64,000 bases of DNA from Prosthecomicrobium sp. N25 (GCF_037203705.1 NZ_JBBCAT010000001.1:2267418-2331417), one strand, 5' to 3'. Positions 28,768 to 37,601 are shown, counted from the stretch's first letter. Notes: generated by a model not told the origin, from the sequence alone. Translations and numbers: made by a program.

Positions 28768-29202
28768 TCAGTTGCCGGCCTTCTGGAACGTGTAGTCGCC
28801 CGGGGCCTTGACGATCGCCTCGTAGGTGCCCTCGGCCGCGCCGCCACCTTCGAGATCGAAGGTCAGCACCAGGCGGTCGCCGTCCATCTCGACCGTGGTC
28901 TCCTTGACGTCCGCCCCGAGTTCGAAGACCTCCGCGATCTCCAGGCTCGCCTCCACGGACGGCCCGGCCTGCGTGTAGGCGATCCACTGCACATAGAAGC
29001 GGGCCCGGATCTCGGTCGTGCCCGAGCGTGTCACCACGATCCGGTAGGCGCCCGCCTTGCCGGAGGTCGACCACTCGCCGACGAGCCGCATCTCCTCCAC
29101 CTCGGCCGGGATCTGCGCGATCCGGTCGGAGGCCGGGTCCGCCCGGCCGGGCTGAGCGGCCGCGGCAAGGAGGACGAGGCCGAGGAGGGTGCGTCGGATC
29201 AT
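28768..29202 (-). CDS. Exported hypothetical protein, about 120 aa mature
   Basis: 144 aa from ATG 29202. A signal peptide MIRRTLLGLVLLAAAAQPGRA is followed by a beta-rich mature domain with alternating hydrophobic residues (MRLVGEWSTSGKAGAYRIV, VEMDGDRLVLTFDLEG). The GEWS...YRIVVT pattern suggests a lipocalin-like or similar small beta barrel, but I do not recognise a named family. It contains no Cys. It is divergent from the small membrane protein at 29344. Confidence 0.7.
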   Translation of the reverse strand: MIRRTLLGLVLLAAAAQPGRADPASDRIAQIPAEVEEMRLVGEWSTSGKAGAYRIVVTRSGTTEIRARFYVQWIAYTQAGPSVEASLEIAEVFELGADVKETTVEMDGDRLVLTFDLEGGGAAEGTYEAIVKAPGDYTFQKAGN

Positions 29203-29343
29203 GGGCGGGACCGTCTCTGAAGGCGGCGGATTCGCCGCGCTGGTTTCCGGGCCGGACACGTGAAGACCAGATGAACGGCCATTTCAAGACGGGTTCAAGG
29301 CCCGCGCCCCAGGATCGCCACAGTCAGATCCGGGAGACCCGCC

Positions 29344-29568
29344 ATGACCCTCGACCGCGCCCAATGGGGATTGTCCCTCGTCGTCGCGCTGTTCATGACG
29401 ATCAAGATCGCCGGCCGCCTCTGGGCCCTCGCCCCCGAGGCAAGCCCGGCCATCGTCCTCCTCCACTACGCCGCGCTCGCCGTCTTCCTTGCCGGCGCCA
29501 TCGCGGCGGGTTTCCTCTTCGTGGAGAGAATCATGCTAGGCCAGCACCCTAAGAGGAATTCGCGTTAA
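29344..29568 (+). CDS. Small two-helix membrane protein
   Basis: 74 aa with two predicted transmembrane helices (about residues 8-28 and 38-62) and a short basic tail (HPKRNSR). GGGAG 9 bases before the ATG supports translation. The family is not recognised. Its last codons abut the AT-rich insert starting at about 29569, so the original C-terminus may have been changed by the insertion. Confidence 0.6.
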   Translation: MTLDRAQWGLSLVVALFMTIKIAGRLWALAPEASPAIVLLHYAALAVFLAGAIAAGFLFVERIMLGQHPKRNSR

Positions 29569-29591
29569 GAGATGGACGGAGAGACCTCACT

Positions 29592-30849
29592 TCATTTCTC
29601 GAGTCTACTCAAACCTTTGCGGTCGAGCTCCAGCGCTGCACCCGTGCTATCGAGCCGGAGCTTAGATGCAGACCCTAGTATCGCCGAGGCAAGGTGGTCC
29701 GCTGCGTTTAGTTGAACGGCCTCTGAACTCTGCGGCGTCCGACGGAACAAGTCGTGTGTTATGCCTGTCAATAATGCTTCGGGTATGTCGCTCTGGCGTG
29801 CCATCTGCCATTCCAGCGCGGACTCTATCGCCCAACTTGCGCGGTCAATGTCGATCTGCGTTTGTCTAACAACAAACTCAGCTTCGGAGTTTCTCTTGAA
29901 CCATTCATTCTGCCAGCGAAGATAAAATCCCAACAAGCTCACGAGCACAGCAAAGGCAAGAAGCGAGCGAAGCATGAGCCATCCAATCATGACTAGATCT
30001 CGGTCGCGTTCCTGTGAGAGGTACTCATGAACATCCCAGAAACTAAAAATCATTGCACATGCTGATATGCAAATAAAGATGAAGCATGTTATGGTGATAG
30101 GGGTCCGAAGACCGACTGTATCTTTACTGAGGGCGAACTTAGAAACCTGAGCTTCCAGAGCAGATTTTATATCCTTCCGGATTTCACGTCTTGCATGAGT
30201 ATTAGTTCTATCATCTACTTGCCTTCTAATTGCTTCGAGTTCCGATCGCTGAGCCTCAAGCCTGATATTTTGTTCTTCATGCCTCGCTAAAAGTGAAGCG
30301 CGTTCAGCTTCGAATTCAGTACTGAGTCGCCTTCGTTCCTGTTCGAGAGTGTTGATGTTATCGACAAGCAACGTATTGTATTTTTCAATTATAGACAGTT
30401 GAGTGGCTTCAAGAGCCTGGATCGTTGAACTTACGTTGAGCGTATCAATCTTTCCCTTGTTAGAAGCAAATGCATACTTACCTATTTCCTTATGAGCAAA
30501 CAATAGAAATGCGAACAGCTGCTCTCGATTCTCAGGTTGCACCCCCCCCATTCTGAGGGGAATTGTGGATCCAATTAGTGTTAACTCTATCAAGAATTGA
30601 GTCCGCGTTACTTGTCCTCGCAATCGTGAAAGTAAACCCCGGAACCTGCAACTGCGCTTGATGAATTGCCGAAGAAGAGGGGTGAGCAATCAACATTTCA
30701 ACTTCAGCACTGGAGAGGCTTATTGATTCAGGGTACCCTTGGACATAAATTGAAGCCGATAGAAGTGGGAATTCCGCAATAGACGCCCTTAGGAATCGAA
30801 TTATTGAACGATCGTCCAGTCGCGGCACGTGGTAGGTATTGTCACTCAA
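29592..30849 (-). pseudogene. Unrecognised coiled-coil, two-TM membrane protein gene split by a frameshift in a G8 run
   Basis: Two overlapping frames form one gene of 418 codons if one G is removed from the G8 tract at 30542-30549. Part 1 (30849-30532, TTG start, GAGGGGG Shine-Dalgarno overlapping the parE stop) ends shortly after NSPQNGGGAT. Part 2 continues as GGVQPENREQLFAF down to 29592. The restored protein has an N-terminal globular region (1-110), a charged coiled coil (about 160-215), two transmembrane helices (about 250-300: ITCFIFICISACAMIFSFW and MLRSLLAFAVLVSLLGFYL) and a helical C-terminus. No family is recognised. It could be a pseudogene, a phase-variable gene, a slippage-expressed gene or a sequencing error. 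Confidence 0.65.
30542..30549. repeat. Homopolymer C8 (G8 in the gene strand) at the frameshift point
   Basis: Eight consecutive C's on the plus strand sit exactly where the reading frame of the insert gene breaks. Seven G's in the gene strand restore the frame. Such tracts are prone to replication slippage, transcriptional slippage and sequencing miscalls. Confidence 0.9.
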
Positions 30850-30861
30850 GAATAGACCCCC

Positions 30862-32910
30862 TCAGATATCCAGATCGAGATCGCTCGCGAAGGCGGCTTT
30901 TTCGGTGATGAAGGCGAAGCGGGCTTCGGGCTTGTTGCCCATCAGGCGCTCGACGGAGTCCTTGGTCGCGTCCTCCTGGCCCTCGATGACCTCGACGCGC
31001 AGGAGCGTCCGGGTCTTCGGGTCCATGGTGGTTTCCTTGAGCTGGAACGGCATCATCTCGCCGAGGCCCTTGAAACGGCCGATCTCGGGCTTCTTGTTCC
31101 TGAAGACGGACGCCATGAGCTCGGCCTTGTGGGCGTCGTCGCGGGCGTAGACGGTCTTGGAGCCGTGGGTGATCCGGTAGAGCGGCGGCACCGCCAGATA
31201 GAGATGGCCGCGCCGGATCAGGTCCGGCATCTCGCGGTAGAAGAAGGTGATGAGCAGCGAGGCGATGTGGGCGCCGTCCACGTCCGCGTCGGTCATCACG
31301 ATGATCTTGTCGTAGCGCAGGTCCTCCTCGCGCCAGGCCTTTCCGACCCCGCAGCCGAGCGCCTGCACCAGGTCGGCGAGCTGCTGGTTGGCGCCGAGCT
31401 TGTCGCGCGTCGCGTTGGCCACGTTGAGGATCTTGCCGCGGAGCGGCAGCACCGCCTGCGAACGCCGGTCGCGCGCCTGCTTGGCCGAGCCGCCGGCCGA
31501 ATCGCCCTCAACGATGAAGAGCTCCGACCCCTGCGCGGCCGTGTCCGAGCAGTCCGCCAGCTTGCCGGGAAGGCGCAGCTTGCGGATCGGCGTCTTGCGC
31601 AGGATCTCCTTCTCCTGCCGCCGTCTAAGCCGCTCGTCGGCCCGCTCCAGCGACCAGTCGAGCAGCCGGTCGGCCTGCGCGCGCGAGCCCGCGAGCCAGT
31701 GGTCGAAGGCGTCCTTGATGGCCGTGTCGACGATGCGCAGGGCCTCGGCGGTGGCGAGCTTGTCCTTGGTCTGGCCGACGAACTCCGGCTCCCGGATGAA
31801 GACCGAGAGCATCGCCCCGGCCGTCGTCATGACGTCCTCGGCGGTCAGGATGGCGGCCCGCTTGTTGCCGACCAGATCCGCATAGGCGCGCAAGCCCCTG
31901 AGCAGCGCGACCCTGAGGCCCTGCTCGTGCGTGCCCCCCTCCGGCGTCGGCACCGTGTTGCAGTAGGAGGAGACGAAACCGTCGCCGGCGAACCAGGCGA
32001 CCGCCCATTCGACCGCGCCGTGGCCCGAGGTCTTCGCCGTCCGCCCCGCGAAGACGTCGTCGACGGCGAGCCGCTCGCCCTTCAGCTTCTCCGCCAGGAA
32101 GTCCTTCAGGCCCCCGGGAAAATGGAAGACCGCCTTGTCGGGCGTCTCGCCGCCCGCCACCAGCTCCGTCGGGCAGGACCACCGGATCTCCACCCCGCCG
32201 AAGAGATAGGCCTTCGACCGCGTCATCCGGAAGACCCGTGAGGGGTCGAACTTCGCCGCCGGCCCGAAGATCTGCGGATCGGGGCGGAAGCGCACGGTCG
32301 TCCCGCGCCGGTTCATGACCTCGCCGAGCTCCTCGAGCCCGGTCACCGGATGCCCGCGCGAAAAGCGCTGCCGGTAGAGCCGACGGTTCTTGGCGACCTC
32401 GACCTCGAGGCTCTCGGACAGCGCGTTGACCACCGAAACGCCGACCCCGTGCAGGCCGCCCGACGTCTCGTAAGCCTTGCCGTCGAACTTGCCGCCCGAA
32501 TGGAGCATCGTCATGATGACTTCGAGCGCCGATTTGCCCGGATACTTGGGATGCGGGTCGACCGGAATGCCGCGACCGTTGTCCGAGACTGTCAGCGTCC
32601 CGTCCGCCTCCAGCCGCACGTCGATGAAGCTGGCATGGCCCGCCACGGCCTCGTCCATCGCGTTGTCGATCACCTCGGCGAAGAGGTGGTGCAGCGCCTT
32701 CTCGTCCGTACCGCCGATATACATGCCGGGCCGCCGGCGCACCGGCTCGAGCCCCTCCAGGACCTCGATGTGGGAAGCGTTGTACTCGGCCTCCCCGGGC
32801 GTGCCGGACCGCATCGGAACCGCCCGCAGGGGCTTCGGCGCGGGCGCGGCCGGACGCGGCGGGGCCTCCGGCTCGGGGAGCTTCGCGAAGAGGTCTTGGG
32901 ACTTGGCCAT
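30862..32910 (-). CDS. parE: DNA topoisomerase IV subunit B
   Basis: 682 aa from ATG 32910 (GGAG upstream; ATG 32934 is an alternative). GHKL ATPase motifs: EVIDNAMDEAVAG, VSDNGRGIPV and GGLHGVGVSVVNALS. The Toprim domain has IVEGDSAGGSAKQARDRR, LPLRGKILNV and MTDADVDGAHIASLL. The length, without the long GyrB insertion, fits ParE rather than GyrB. With ParC it decatenates replicated chromosomes and is essential. The AT-rich insert gene begins 12 bases after its stop and probably shares its transcript. Confidence 0.95.
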   Translation of the reverse strand: MAKSQDLFAKLPEPEAPPRPAAPAPKPLRAVPMRSGTPGEAEYNASHIEVLEGLEPVRRRPGMYIGGTDEKALHHLFAEVIDNAMDEAVAGHASFIDVRLEADGTLTVSDNGRGIPVDPHPKYPGKSALEVIMTMLHSGGKFDGKAYETSGGLHGVGVSVVNALSESLEVEVAKNRRLYRQRFSRGHPVTGLEELGEVMNRRGTTVRFRPDPQIFGPAAKFDPSRVFRMTRSKAYLFGGVEIRWSCPTELVAGGETPDKAVFHFPGGLKDFLAEKLKGERLAVDDVFAGRTAKTSGHGAVEWAVAWFAGDGFVSSYCNTVPTPEGGTHEQGLRVALLRGLRAYADLVGNKRAAILTAEDVMTTAGAMLSVFIREPEFVGQTKDKLATAEALRIVDTAIKDAFDHWLAGSRAQADRLLDWSLERADERLRRRQEKEILRKTPIRKLRLPGKLADCSDTAAQGSELFIVEGDSAGGSAKQARDRRSQAVLPLRGKILNVANATRDKLGANQQLADLVQALGCGVGKAWREEDLRYDKIIVMTDADVDGAHIASLLITFFYREMPDLIRRGHLYLAVPPLYRITHGSKTVYARDDAHKAELMASVFRNKKPEIGRFKGLGEMMPFQLKETTMDPKTRTLLRVEVIEGQEDATKDSVERLMGNKPEARFAFITEKAAFASDLDLDI

Positions 32911-33133
32911 GGGGCTCCGGTCGGACGGCGTCATGGGCGGGTGCTACCACGAATCGCCTGTGATTGTCTCACGGATCAGAGCGCGCCGCGACCAAAATGT
33001 TCCGGTTCCGTTCCTGTGGGTCCGCTGCGGATCGTCGGCGCGATCCGGCACCGGGAGCGGGCCGGAGCGCCCCGTCTCGCGCCGCGCGCGATCAGGCGAG
33101 GCGCTCCGCTCGGCGCGAAGGCGCTGCCCGGCC

Positions 33134-33550
33134 TCAGCCGTTGAGCGCGGACGTCGCCGGCATGGCGATCCGGCTCGCCGCCGGGGCACGGCGCGTGTGA
33201 GCGGTGACGATCGCGGCGAAGACCAGCATGGCCGAGATGGTGACGAGCGAGCCCGCGATGGCGACCGGTTCCCCCCAGGGCTTCGACAGCACCGCCCCCG
33301 CGATCCCCGGCGCGATCAGCACGAGGCCTGTCGTCGCGAGCCCGAGATGCAGGCCCGCCGCCTTGCCCTCCGCCGCCGGCACGACCTTGTAGAAGAGGCC
33401 CGCCAGGAACATCGACACGAAGCCGACGAGATTGATATGGGCGTGGACGGGCGCGAGGCTGTGGTCGTGCGAGGCCCCCATGACGATGCCGAGGCCCATG
33501 CCCGTGAGGGCCGCGAGCACGCCGAGGCGCAGGAACCAATTCCCGATCAT
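33134..33550 (-). CDS. Small membrane protein resembling a truncated heme-copper oxidase subunit I
   Basis: 138 aa, four predicted transmembrane helices. Histidines cluster in SHDHSLAPVHAHINLVGF, with GLHLG further on. The HAHIN(L/V)xG pattern is shared with subunit I of heme-copper oxidases, NorB and NnrS-like proteins, where His ligates heme or copper. The protein is far too short for a whole oxidase. A GGAGGAA Shine-Dalgarno fits ATG 33550. It may bind heme or sense redox state; the role is unknown. No other oxidase subunit is adjacent. Confidence 0.75.
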   Translation of the reverse strand: MIGNWFLRLGVLAALTGMGLGIVMGASHDHSLAPVHAHINLVGFVSMFLAGLFYKVVPAAEGKAAGLHLGLATTGLVLIAPGIAGAVLSKPWGEPVAIAGSLVTISAMLVFAAIVTAHTRRAPAASRIAMPATSALNG

Positions 33551-33571
33551 GTACACTTCCTCCGATTGGCC

Positions 33572-33595
33572 CGGCGCCGGATCGAACCGGCGCCG
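33572..33595. promoter_or_regulatory. Perfect 9-bp hairpin just upstream of the mini oxidase-like gene
   Basis: CGGCGCCGG (33572-33580) pairs with CCGGCGCCG (33587-33595) around a 6-base loop. It ends 11 bases before the GGAGG Shine-Dalgarno of the minus-strand gene starting at 33550. It may be a leader hairpin in its mRNA or a terminator for the phospholipase D gene upstream; there is no U-run on the minus strand. Confidence 0.5.
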
Positions 33596-33704
33596 CTCCC
33601 CTGACCATCGGGAGGGCGCGGAATAGCCGCCGCCCCGGAGAGGCGCAAGGCCTTCCGCGGCGGCGAGGGTATCACGATCAGGTGTGGCGCGCGTGATCCC
33701 GGTT

Positions 33705-35213
33705 TCAGGTCCGCTTCTTCAGGAACCACAGCGGCTCGAACGGCTTGCCGGGATCGAGCAGGAACGTGCCCGGCATGGAGCGGACGGCGCCCCGGCTGTC
33801 GAAGGCCGGCGAGAGCTTCAGCCGCCGCGGATTGGCGTTGAGGCGGTCGATCGTGCGGATGAGCGAGCCCTCCTCGGCGTGTGTCCGGCCGACCGCCTCG
33901 GGCTCCGCGTCGAGGTGCTCACCGAGCAGGCGGTCCCGGATGGCGGCGATGCGCCGGCGGGTCGCCGGGCTCGTCCCCTCGATGGCGATGTCGCATTCCG
34001 TGTCGAGGCCGACCGAACGGTTGTTCAGGTTGGACGACCCGATCCGGAGTAGGAGGTCGTCGACGACGACCACCTTGGCGTGCACGTGGATCGGGCACTC
34101 CGTCTCCTCCCGCCCGGGCGAGGACGGGTAGAAGACGCGCAGCCGGTCGTGGCGGTCGTGCCGCCTGAGATGCCGGATCAGGCGCTCGCCGTTGATGCCC
34201 ATCACGAGCTTCTCGAAGAAGCCGCGTGCGCAGAAGGTCAGCACGACCACCACCTCCGGGCCGTCCTCCCGCTTCAGGTGGTCGACCAGGATGTCGCGGA
34301 TGTAGCGGGCCGTCAGGTACTGCGCCTCGATGTAGATGGAGCGGCGGGCCGCCCGGATCGCCTCCGCGGTCAGGAGTGCCGCCTCGCGCACGGGCTCGTG
34401 CGGCCCCCAGGCGGGATGCGTCCGCGCGATGCCGATCGGCTCGCGCAGGAATTCCGGCTCCACGCCTTCCGGCCAGATCCCCGGGTTCCGGACGGGTGCC
34501 GGCACGACCTCGCCGGTCGCGATCCGCCAGCGCTCCCGCGCCAGGTCGCCGAGCGCCACCGCCGCCGGGCCGTCGACGACGGCCTGCACGTCGTGCACCG
34601 GCCCGTAGGCCTTGCCCTCGTAGGTGACGCGGCGCGGGTCGTCGGCCTCGTGCCGGCAGCTGTCCCAGCGCCGGACGGTCAGGTCCATGCCGCCCACGAA
34701 GGCGAGGCTGTCGTCGATGGCGACGAGCTTCTGGTGATGCGCGGCGTAGATCGGGTGCTTGGAATCGAGCCGCACGCTGATGCGCGGGTGGTCCTGCCAG
34801 GGCGCCCCGATGAGGAGCGGCAGGGGCGCGCCCGGCGCGTGCACGACCGCGACGCTCCAGACCAGGATCCGCACCTCGAGCTCCGGATGGTCCTCCACGA
34901 GTGAGCGCAGGAGGTCGCCGAGCGCGGGCGCGTCCGGCTCGGGCCGCAGCGTGATCTTGCCATCGAAATCCCAGCCCAGGATCGTGATGGACCGGCGCGC
35001 CTGCCGCAGCGCCGTGTCGAGGGCGGCGAAATAGGCCTCCGCGTCGACCAGCACGGCGGCCCTGTCGGCCTCCTCGAGGCGCCAGCAGGTCTCGCCGGGG
35101 CGCAGGATCCGGTGCGGCTCGCGCCGCTCGTCCTGAACCTCGGAGATGCCGCCGAGGATCGCGGTCTCGGTCTCGCTCAAACGCCGCAGCATGCCGGCTC
35201 GCCTCGCATTCAT
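33705..35213 (-). CDS. Phospholipase D / cardiolipin-synthase-like protein
   Basis: 502 aa from ATG 35213 (ATG 35192 also possible). Two HKD catalytic motifs, HxKxxxxD, are present: HHQKLVAIDDS with VGGMDLTVRR, and HVHAKVVVVDD with RIGSSNLNNRS. There is no N-terminal transmembrane anchor, unlike ClsA. The family hydrolyses or transfers phosphatidyl groups. The layout resembles rhizobial phospholipase-D-like proteins and ClsB (YbhO). In E. coli clsB is clustered with ybhN and ybhP; here the matching homologues lie about 5 kb away. Confidence 0.88.
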   Translation of the reverse strand: MNARRAGMLRRLSETETAILGGISEVQDERREPHRILRPGETCWRLEEADRAAVLVDAEAYFAALDTALRQARRSITILGWDFDGKITLRPEPDAPALGDLLRSLVEDHPELEVRILVWSVAVVHAPGAPLPLLIGAPWQDHPRISVRLDSKHPIYAAHHQKLVAIDDSLAFVGGMDLTVRRWDSCRHEADDPRRVTYEGKAYGPVHDVQAVVDGPAAVALGDLARERWRIATGEVVPAPVRNPGIWPEGVEPEFLREPIGIARTHPAWGPHEPVREAALLTAEAIRAARRSIYIEAQYLTARYIRDILVDHLKREDGPEVVVVLTFCARGFFEKLVMGINGERLIRHLRRHDRHDRLRVFYPSSPGREETECPIHVHAKVVVVDDLLLRIGSSNLNNRSVGLDTECDIAIEGTSPATRRRIAAIRDRLLGEHLDAEPEAVGRTHAEEGSLIRTIDRLNANPRRLKLSPAFDSRGAVRSMPGTFLLDPGKPFEPLWFLKKRT

Positions 35214-35315
35214 GCCTTCCACCGAAGGACGCGCCCACCGGGACGGGGGCGTTCCCGCGCGCAGCCCAAGCGGACGACGCGCGGGAATCGAATGCGTAAC
35301 GGCCGCTAAGGTTCC

Positions 35316-35340
35316 GCCCGGCCAAGGACTTGGCCCGGGC
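35316..35340 (-). terminator. Hairpin after the TerC gene
   Basis: GCCCGGCCAAG (35316-35326) and CTTGGCCCGGGC (35329-35340) form an 11-bp stem with one bulged C and a two-base loop gap. It lies just beyond the minus-strand TerC stop at 35348. It is not followed by a clear U-run. Confidence 0.5.
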
Positions 35341-35347
35341 AGAGCCC

Positions 35348-36016
35348 TCACAGCATGGCGGCGACCAGCGGGGCGACCTCGTGGGTGCCGCGCCAGATCA
35401 TGTCGAGGGCCACGTAGAGGATCACGGCGAGACCCACATAGGCGATCCAGCGATGCTTCTGCAGCAGCTTGGCGATGAAGCTCGCCGCGATGCCCATCAG
35501 CGCGATGGAGAGGACGAGGCCGAAGACCAGCACCCAGGGATGCTCGCGCGCCGCGCCGGCCACCGCCAGCACGTTGTCGAGCGACATGGAGACGTCGGCG
35601 ACGACGATCTGCCAGGCCGCCTGCGCGAAGGTCTTCTGCGGCGCCCCCGGTGGGCCCGCCGCGATCGTGCCGTCGGCGTTGATGTCGACATCTTCCAGCG
35701 CCTCCTCGGCGTCGACCTCCTCGGCATGGGTGGTGCGCAGCTCGCGCCACATCTTCCAGCACACCCAGAGGAGCAGGATGCCGCCGGCGAGCAGGAGGCC
35801 GACGATCTGGAGGAGCTGGGTCGTCAGGCCGGCGAAGACGATGCGCAGGCCGGTGGCGGCCACGATGCCGATCAGGATGGCCTTGTTGCGCTGCTCGCGC
35901 GGAAGCCCGGCGGCGGCCAGGCCAATCACGATGGCGTTGTCGCCGGCGAGCACCAGGTCGATCATGATGACCTGGAGAAAGGCGGAGATTACTCCGCTCG
36001 ACAGGATTTCGGACAT
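35348..36016 (-). CDS. TerC-family integral membrane protein (YjbE-like)
   Basis: 222 aa from ATG 36016 with GGAGAGG about 8 bases upstream. Paired motifs of the family are present in the two halves: IDLVLAGDNAIVIGLAAAGLP near the N-terminus and VADVSMSLDNVLAVAGAA in the second half. About seven helices, split by an acidic cytoplasmic loop (HAEEVDAEEALEDVDINADG). TerC proteins export Mn2+ or help load metal onto secreted enzymes. No yybP-ykoY riboswitch was found upstream. Divergent from the acyltransferase. Confidence 0.9.
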   Translation of the reverse strand: MSEILSSGVISAFLQVIMIDLVLAGDNAIVIGLAAAGLPREQRNKAILIGIVAATGLRIVFAGLTTQLLQIVGLLLAGGILLLWVCWKMWRELRTTHAEEVDAEEALEDVDINADGTIAAGPPGAPQKTFAQAAWQIVVADVSMSLDNVLAVAGAAREHPWVLVFGLVLSIALMGIAASFIAKLLQKHRWIAYVGLAVILYVALDMIWRGTHEVAPLVAAML

Positions 36017-36410
36017 GGGTCGTACCTCTCCACACGGAATCGCGTCGGGGAGAGGCCCGGCGGGCCGGGGAGGGGAGAGGTCGGCGACACCGTCGGCGCG
36101 CGGCGGGAGGGCCCGCGCGCGGAAGGAGCCATGTCGACCCGTCCGTCGAACCGGATACCTGTCGGGCCACTCCACAATGGATCCAGTCCGACATCGCAGC
36201 GCCGACGTCGTCGGTGCGCTGCCAGAGGGGCCCGGCCTGGTGACCTTCAGATAGCGGAACGTCGGCCCGGCATCAAGGGTTCCTGACAGGATCGTCAGGC
36301 GATTGTCAGCGCCGTGACATGATTGACACGGCGGTAACCTTGCCAAGCGGTTGCGCATGACAGCGAGGGGCCGACGCCGCATCCTGCCGGCTCGCCGCCG
36401 AGGATCCCCG
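36017..36410. promoter_or_regulatory. 394-base divergent intergenic region with two dyads and a -35-like box
   Basis: No gene is seen here. Two inverted repeats lie close together: CCTGAC-N6-GTCAGG (36282-36299) and GCCGTG-N10-CACGGC (36311-36332). A perfect TTGACA (36323-36328) is inside the second dyad and faces the acyltransferase gene at 36411, though no good -10 follows 16-18 bases on. This suggests an operator over a promoter. The part nearer TerC is GC-rich without a recognised riboswitch. Confidence 0.4.
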
Positions 36411-37601
36411 ATGACCGACCACGCCGCCCGGATCGCCCGAGCCGCTCTCGCCCGCAGCCTTGCCGCCGAGGCGCCGCCCCCGGTGCCCGCCGCGGCCGTG
36501 GCCGCCGCCGCGCGCAAGGCGGCCGCCAAGCCCGCGGCGGCCGAGCGCCTGCCCGGGCTCGACGGCCTGCGCGTCGTCGCCGTCCTGGCCGTGGTCGCCT
36601 TTCATCTCCTCTTCCGCGGCCCGGTCTCCGGCTGGACCGGCGTCCCGTTCCCCGCCGTGGAGGGGGTCGCGGCCTACGGCTATGCCGGCGTCGACCTCTT
36701 CTTCGTCATCTCGGGCTTCGTCATCGCCTGGTCGTCGGAGGGCCGCAGCCCGCTCGCCTTCGCCCGGGCGCGCCTCCTCCGCCTCTGGCCGGCCTTCGTG
36801 GTCTGCATGACGGTCACCGCACTGGTGCTGGCGCTGGCGCGCGACCCGAATTTCCCCATCGGCCCCGCCATGTGGGTCGCCAACCTGATCTTCCTGCCGC
36901 AGCTTCTCGGGCAACCCTTCGTCGACGGCGCCTATTGGTCGATCGTCACCGAACTGACCTTCTACGGCTGGGTGTTCCTCGCCATGGCGCTCGGCCTCTG
37001 GCCGCGCCGGATCGCCGAGATCGGCCTCGTCTGGCTGGCCGTCTCGCTCGTCAATCTGTTCCTCGGCTCGGCCATTCTGGACCGCCTGTTCCTGACCTCC
37101 TTCGCGGGCGAGTTCCTGGGCGGCGTCGTCCTCTACCGGATCCGCGCCGAGGGCCAGAAGCCAATCCTGCTCGCCCTGCTGACCGCCTCGGTCTTCGTGG
37201 CGGTCGTCCACTCGGTGCCCTATTCGGGCGGCCTCGACCGCCTCTACGGCTTCAAGGCCGACCCCGCGGCCGTGGTGCTGGTCCATTTCGCGATCTTCGG
37301 CCTCGTCGCCGCCGCGGCCGCCGCCCGGGTGCCGGCCCGCCTGGCCGGCCTGACGCTCGCCGCCGGCGGCGCGACCTATCCGGCCTATCTTCTCCATCAG
37401 AACATCGGCTACGTCCTGATCGACCGCCTCGTCCCGGCCGGCGTGCCCGGCCCGCTCGCGGCCCTCCTCATCACCGCGGGCGTCTTTGGCCTCGCCTGGG
37501 TCGTCTGGGCCCGCATCGAGCCCGCCGGCCGACGCCTGCTCGCCCCGATCCTCGACCGCGCGATCGCCCGCCTCCCGGCCGCCATCGGCGGCGGGCGCTG
37601 A
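36411..37601 (+). CDS. Acyltransferase-3 family membrane protein (OafA/YrhL type)
   Basis: 396 aa from ATG 36411 (GAGGA upstream). An Ala/Lys-rich N-terminus of about 45 residues precedes the family motif RLPGLDGLRVVAVLAVVAFHL, whose Arg and His are catalytic, and VDLFFVISGFVIAW follows. About ten transmembrane helices. These enzymes move acetyl or other acyl groups across the membrane onto sugars of polysaccharides, glycans or lipids. No polysaccharide cluster surrounds it, so the acceptor is unknown. Confidence 0.9.
   Translation: MTDHAARIARAALARSLAAEAPPPVPAAAVAAAARKAAAKPAAAERLPGLDGLRVVAVLAVVAFHLLFRGPVSGWTGVPFPAVEGVAAYGYAGVDLFFVISGFVIAWSSEGRSPLAFARARLLRLWPAFVVCMTVTALVLALARDPNFPIGPAMWVANLIFLPQLLGQPFVDGAYWSIVTELTFYGWVFLAMALGLWPRRIAEIGLVWLAVSLVNLFLGSAILDRLFLTSFAGEFLGGVVLYRIRAEGQKPILLALLTASVFVAVVHSVPYSGGLDRLYGFKADPAAVVLVHFAIFGLVAAAAAARVPARLAGLTLAAGGATYPAYLLHQNIGYVLIDRLVPAGVPGPLAALLITAGVFGLAWVVWARIEPAGRRLLAPILDRAIARLPAAIGGGR

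Larger units (their letters stand above)
29569..30861. other. AT-rich insert between a small membrane gene and parE
   Basis: Base composition drops sharply compared with the roughly 70% GC surroundings, with many A/T-ending codons. The change begins at the end of the 74-aa gene and ends exactly at the parE stop codon. It contains a single broken gene and no integrase, transposase or flanking repeat that I can find. This is a small horizontally acquired segment, by inference from composition. Confidence 0.8.

Noticed and set aside
33560-33640. tRNA gene suggested by a TTCGAT loop
   Set aside because: The TTCGAT is the loop of a continuous 9-bp hairpin; no acceptor, D or anticodon arms can be formed around it.
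36017-36300. yybP-ykoY manganese riboswitch upstream of the TerC gene
   Set aside because: TerC genes often have this riboswitch, but I could not find its conserved core on the minus strand here. A covariance-model search would settle it.
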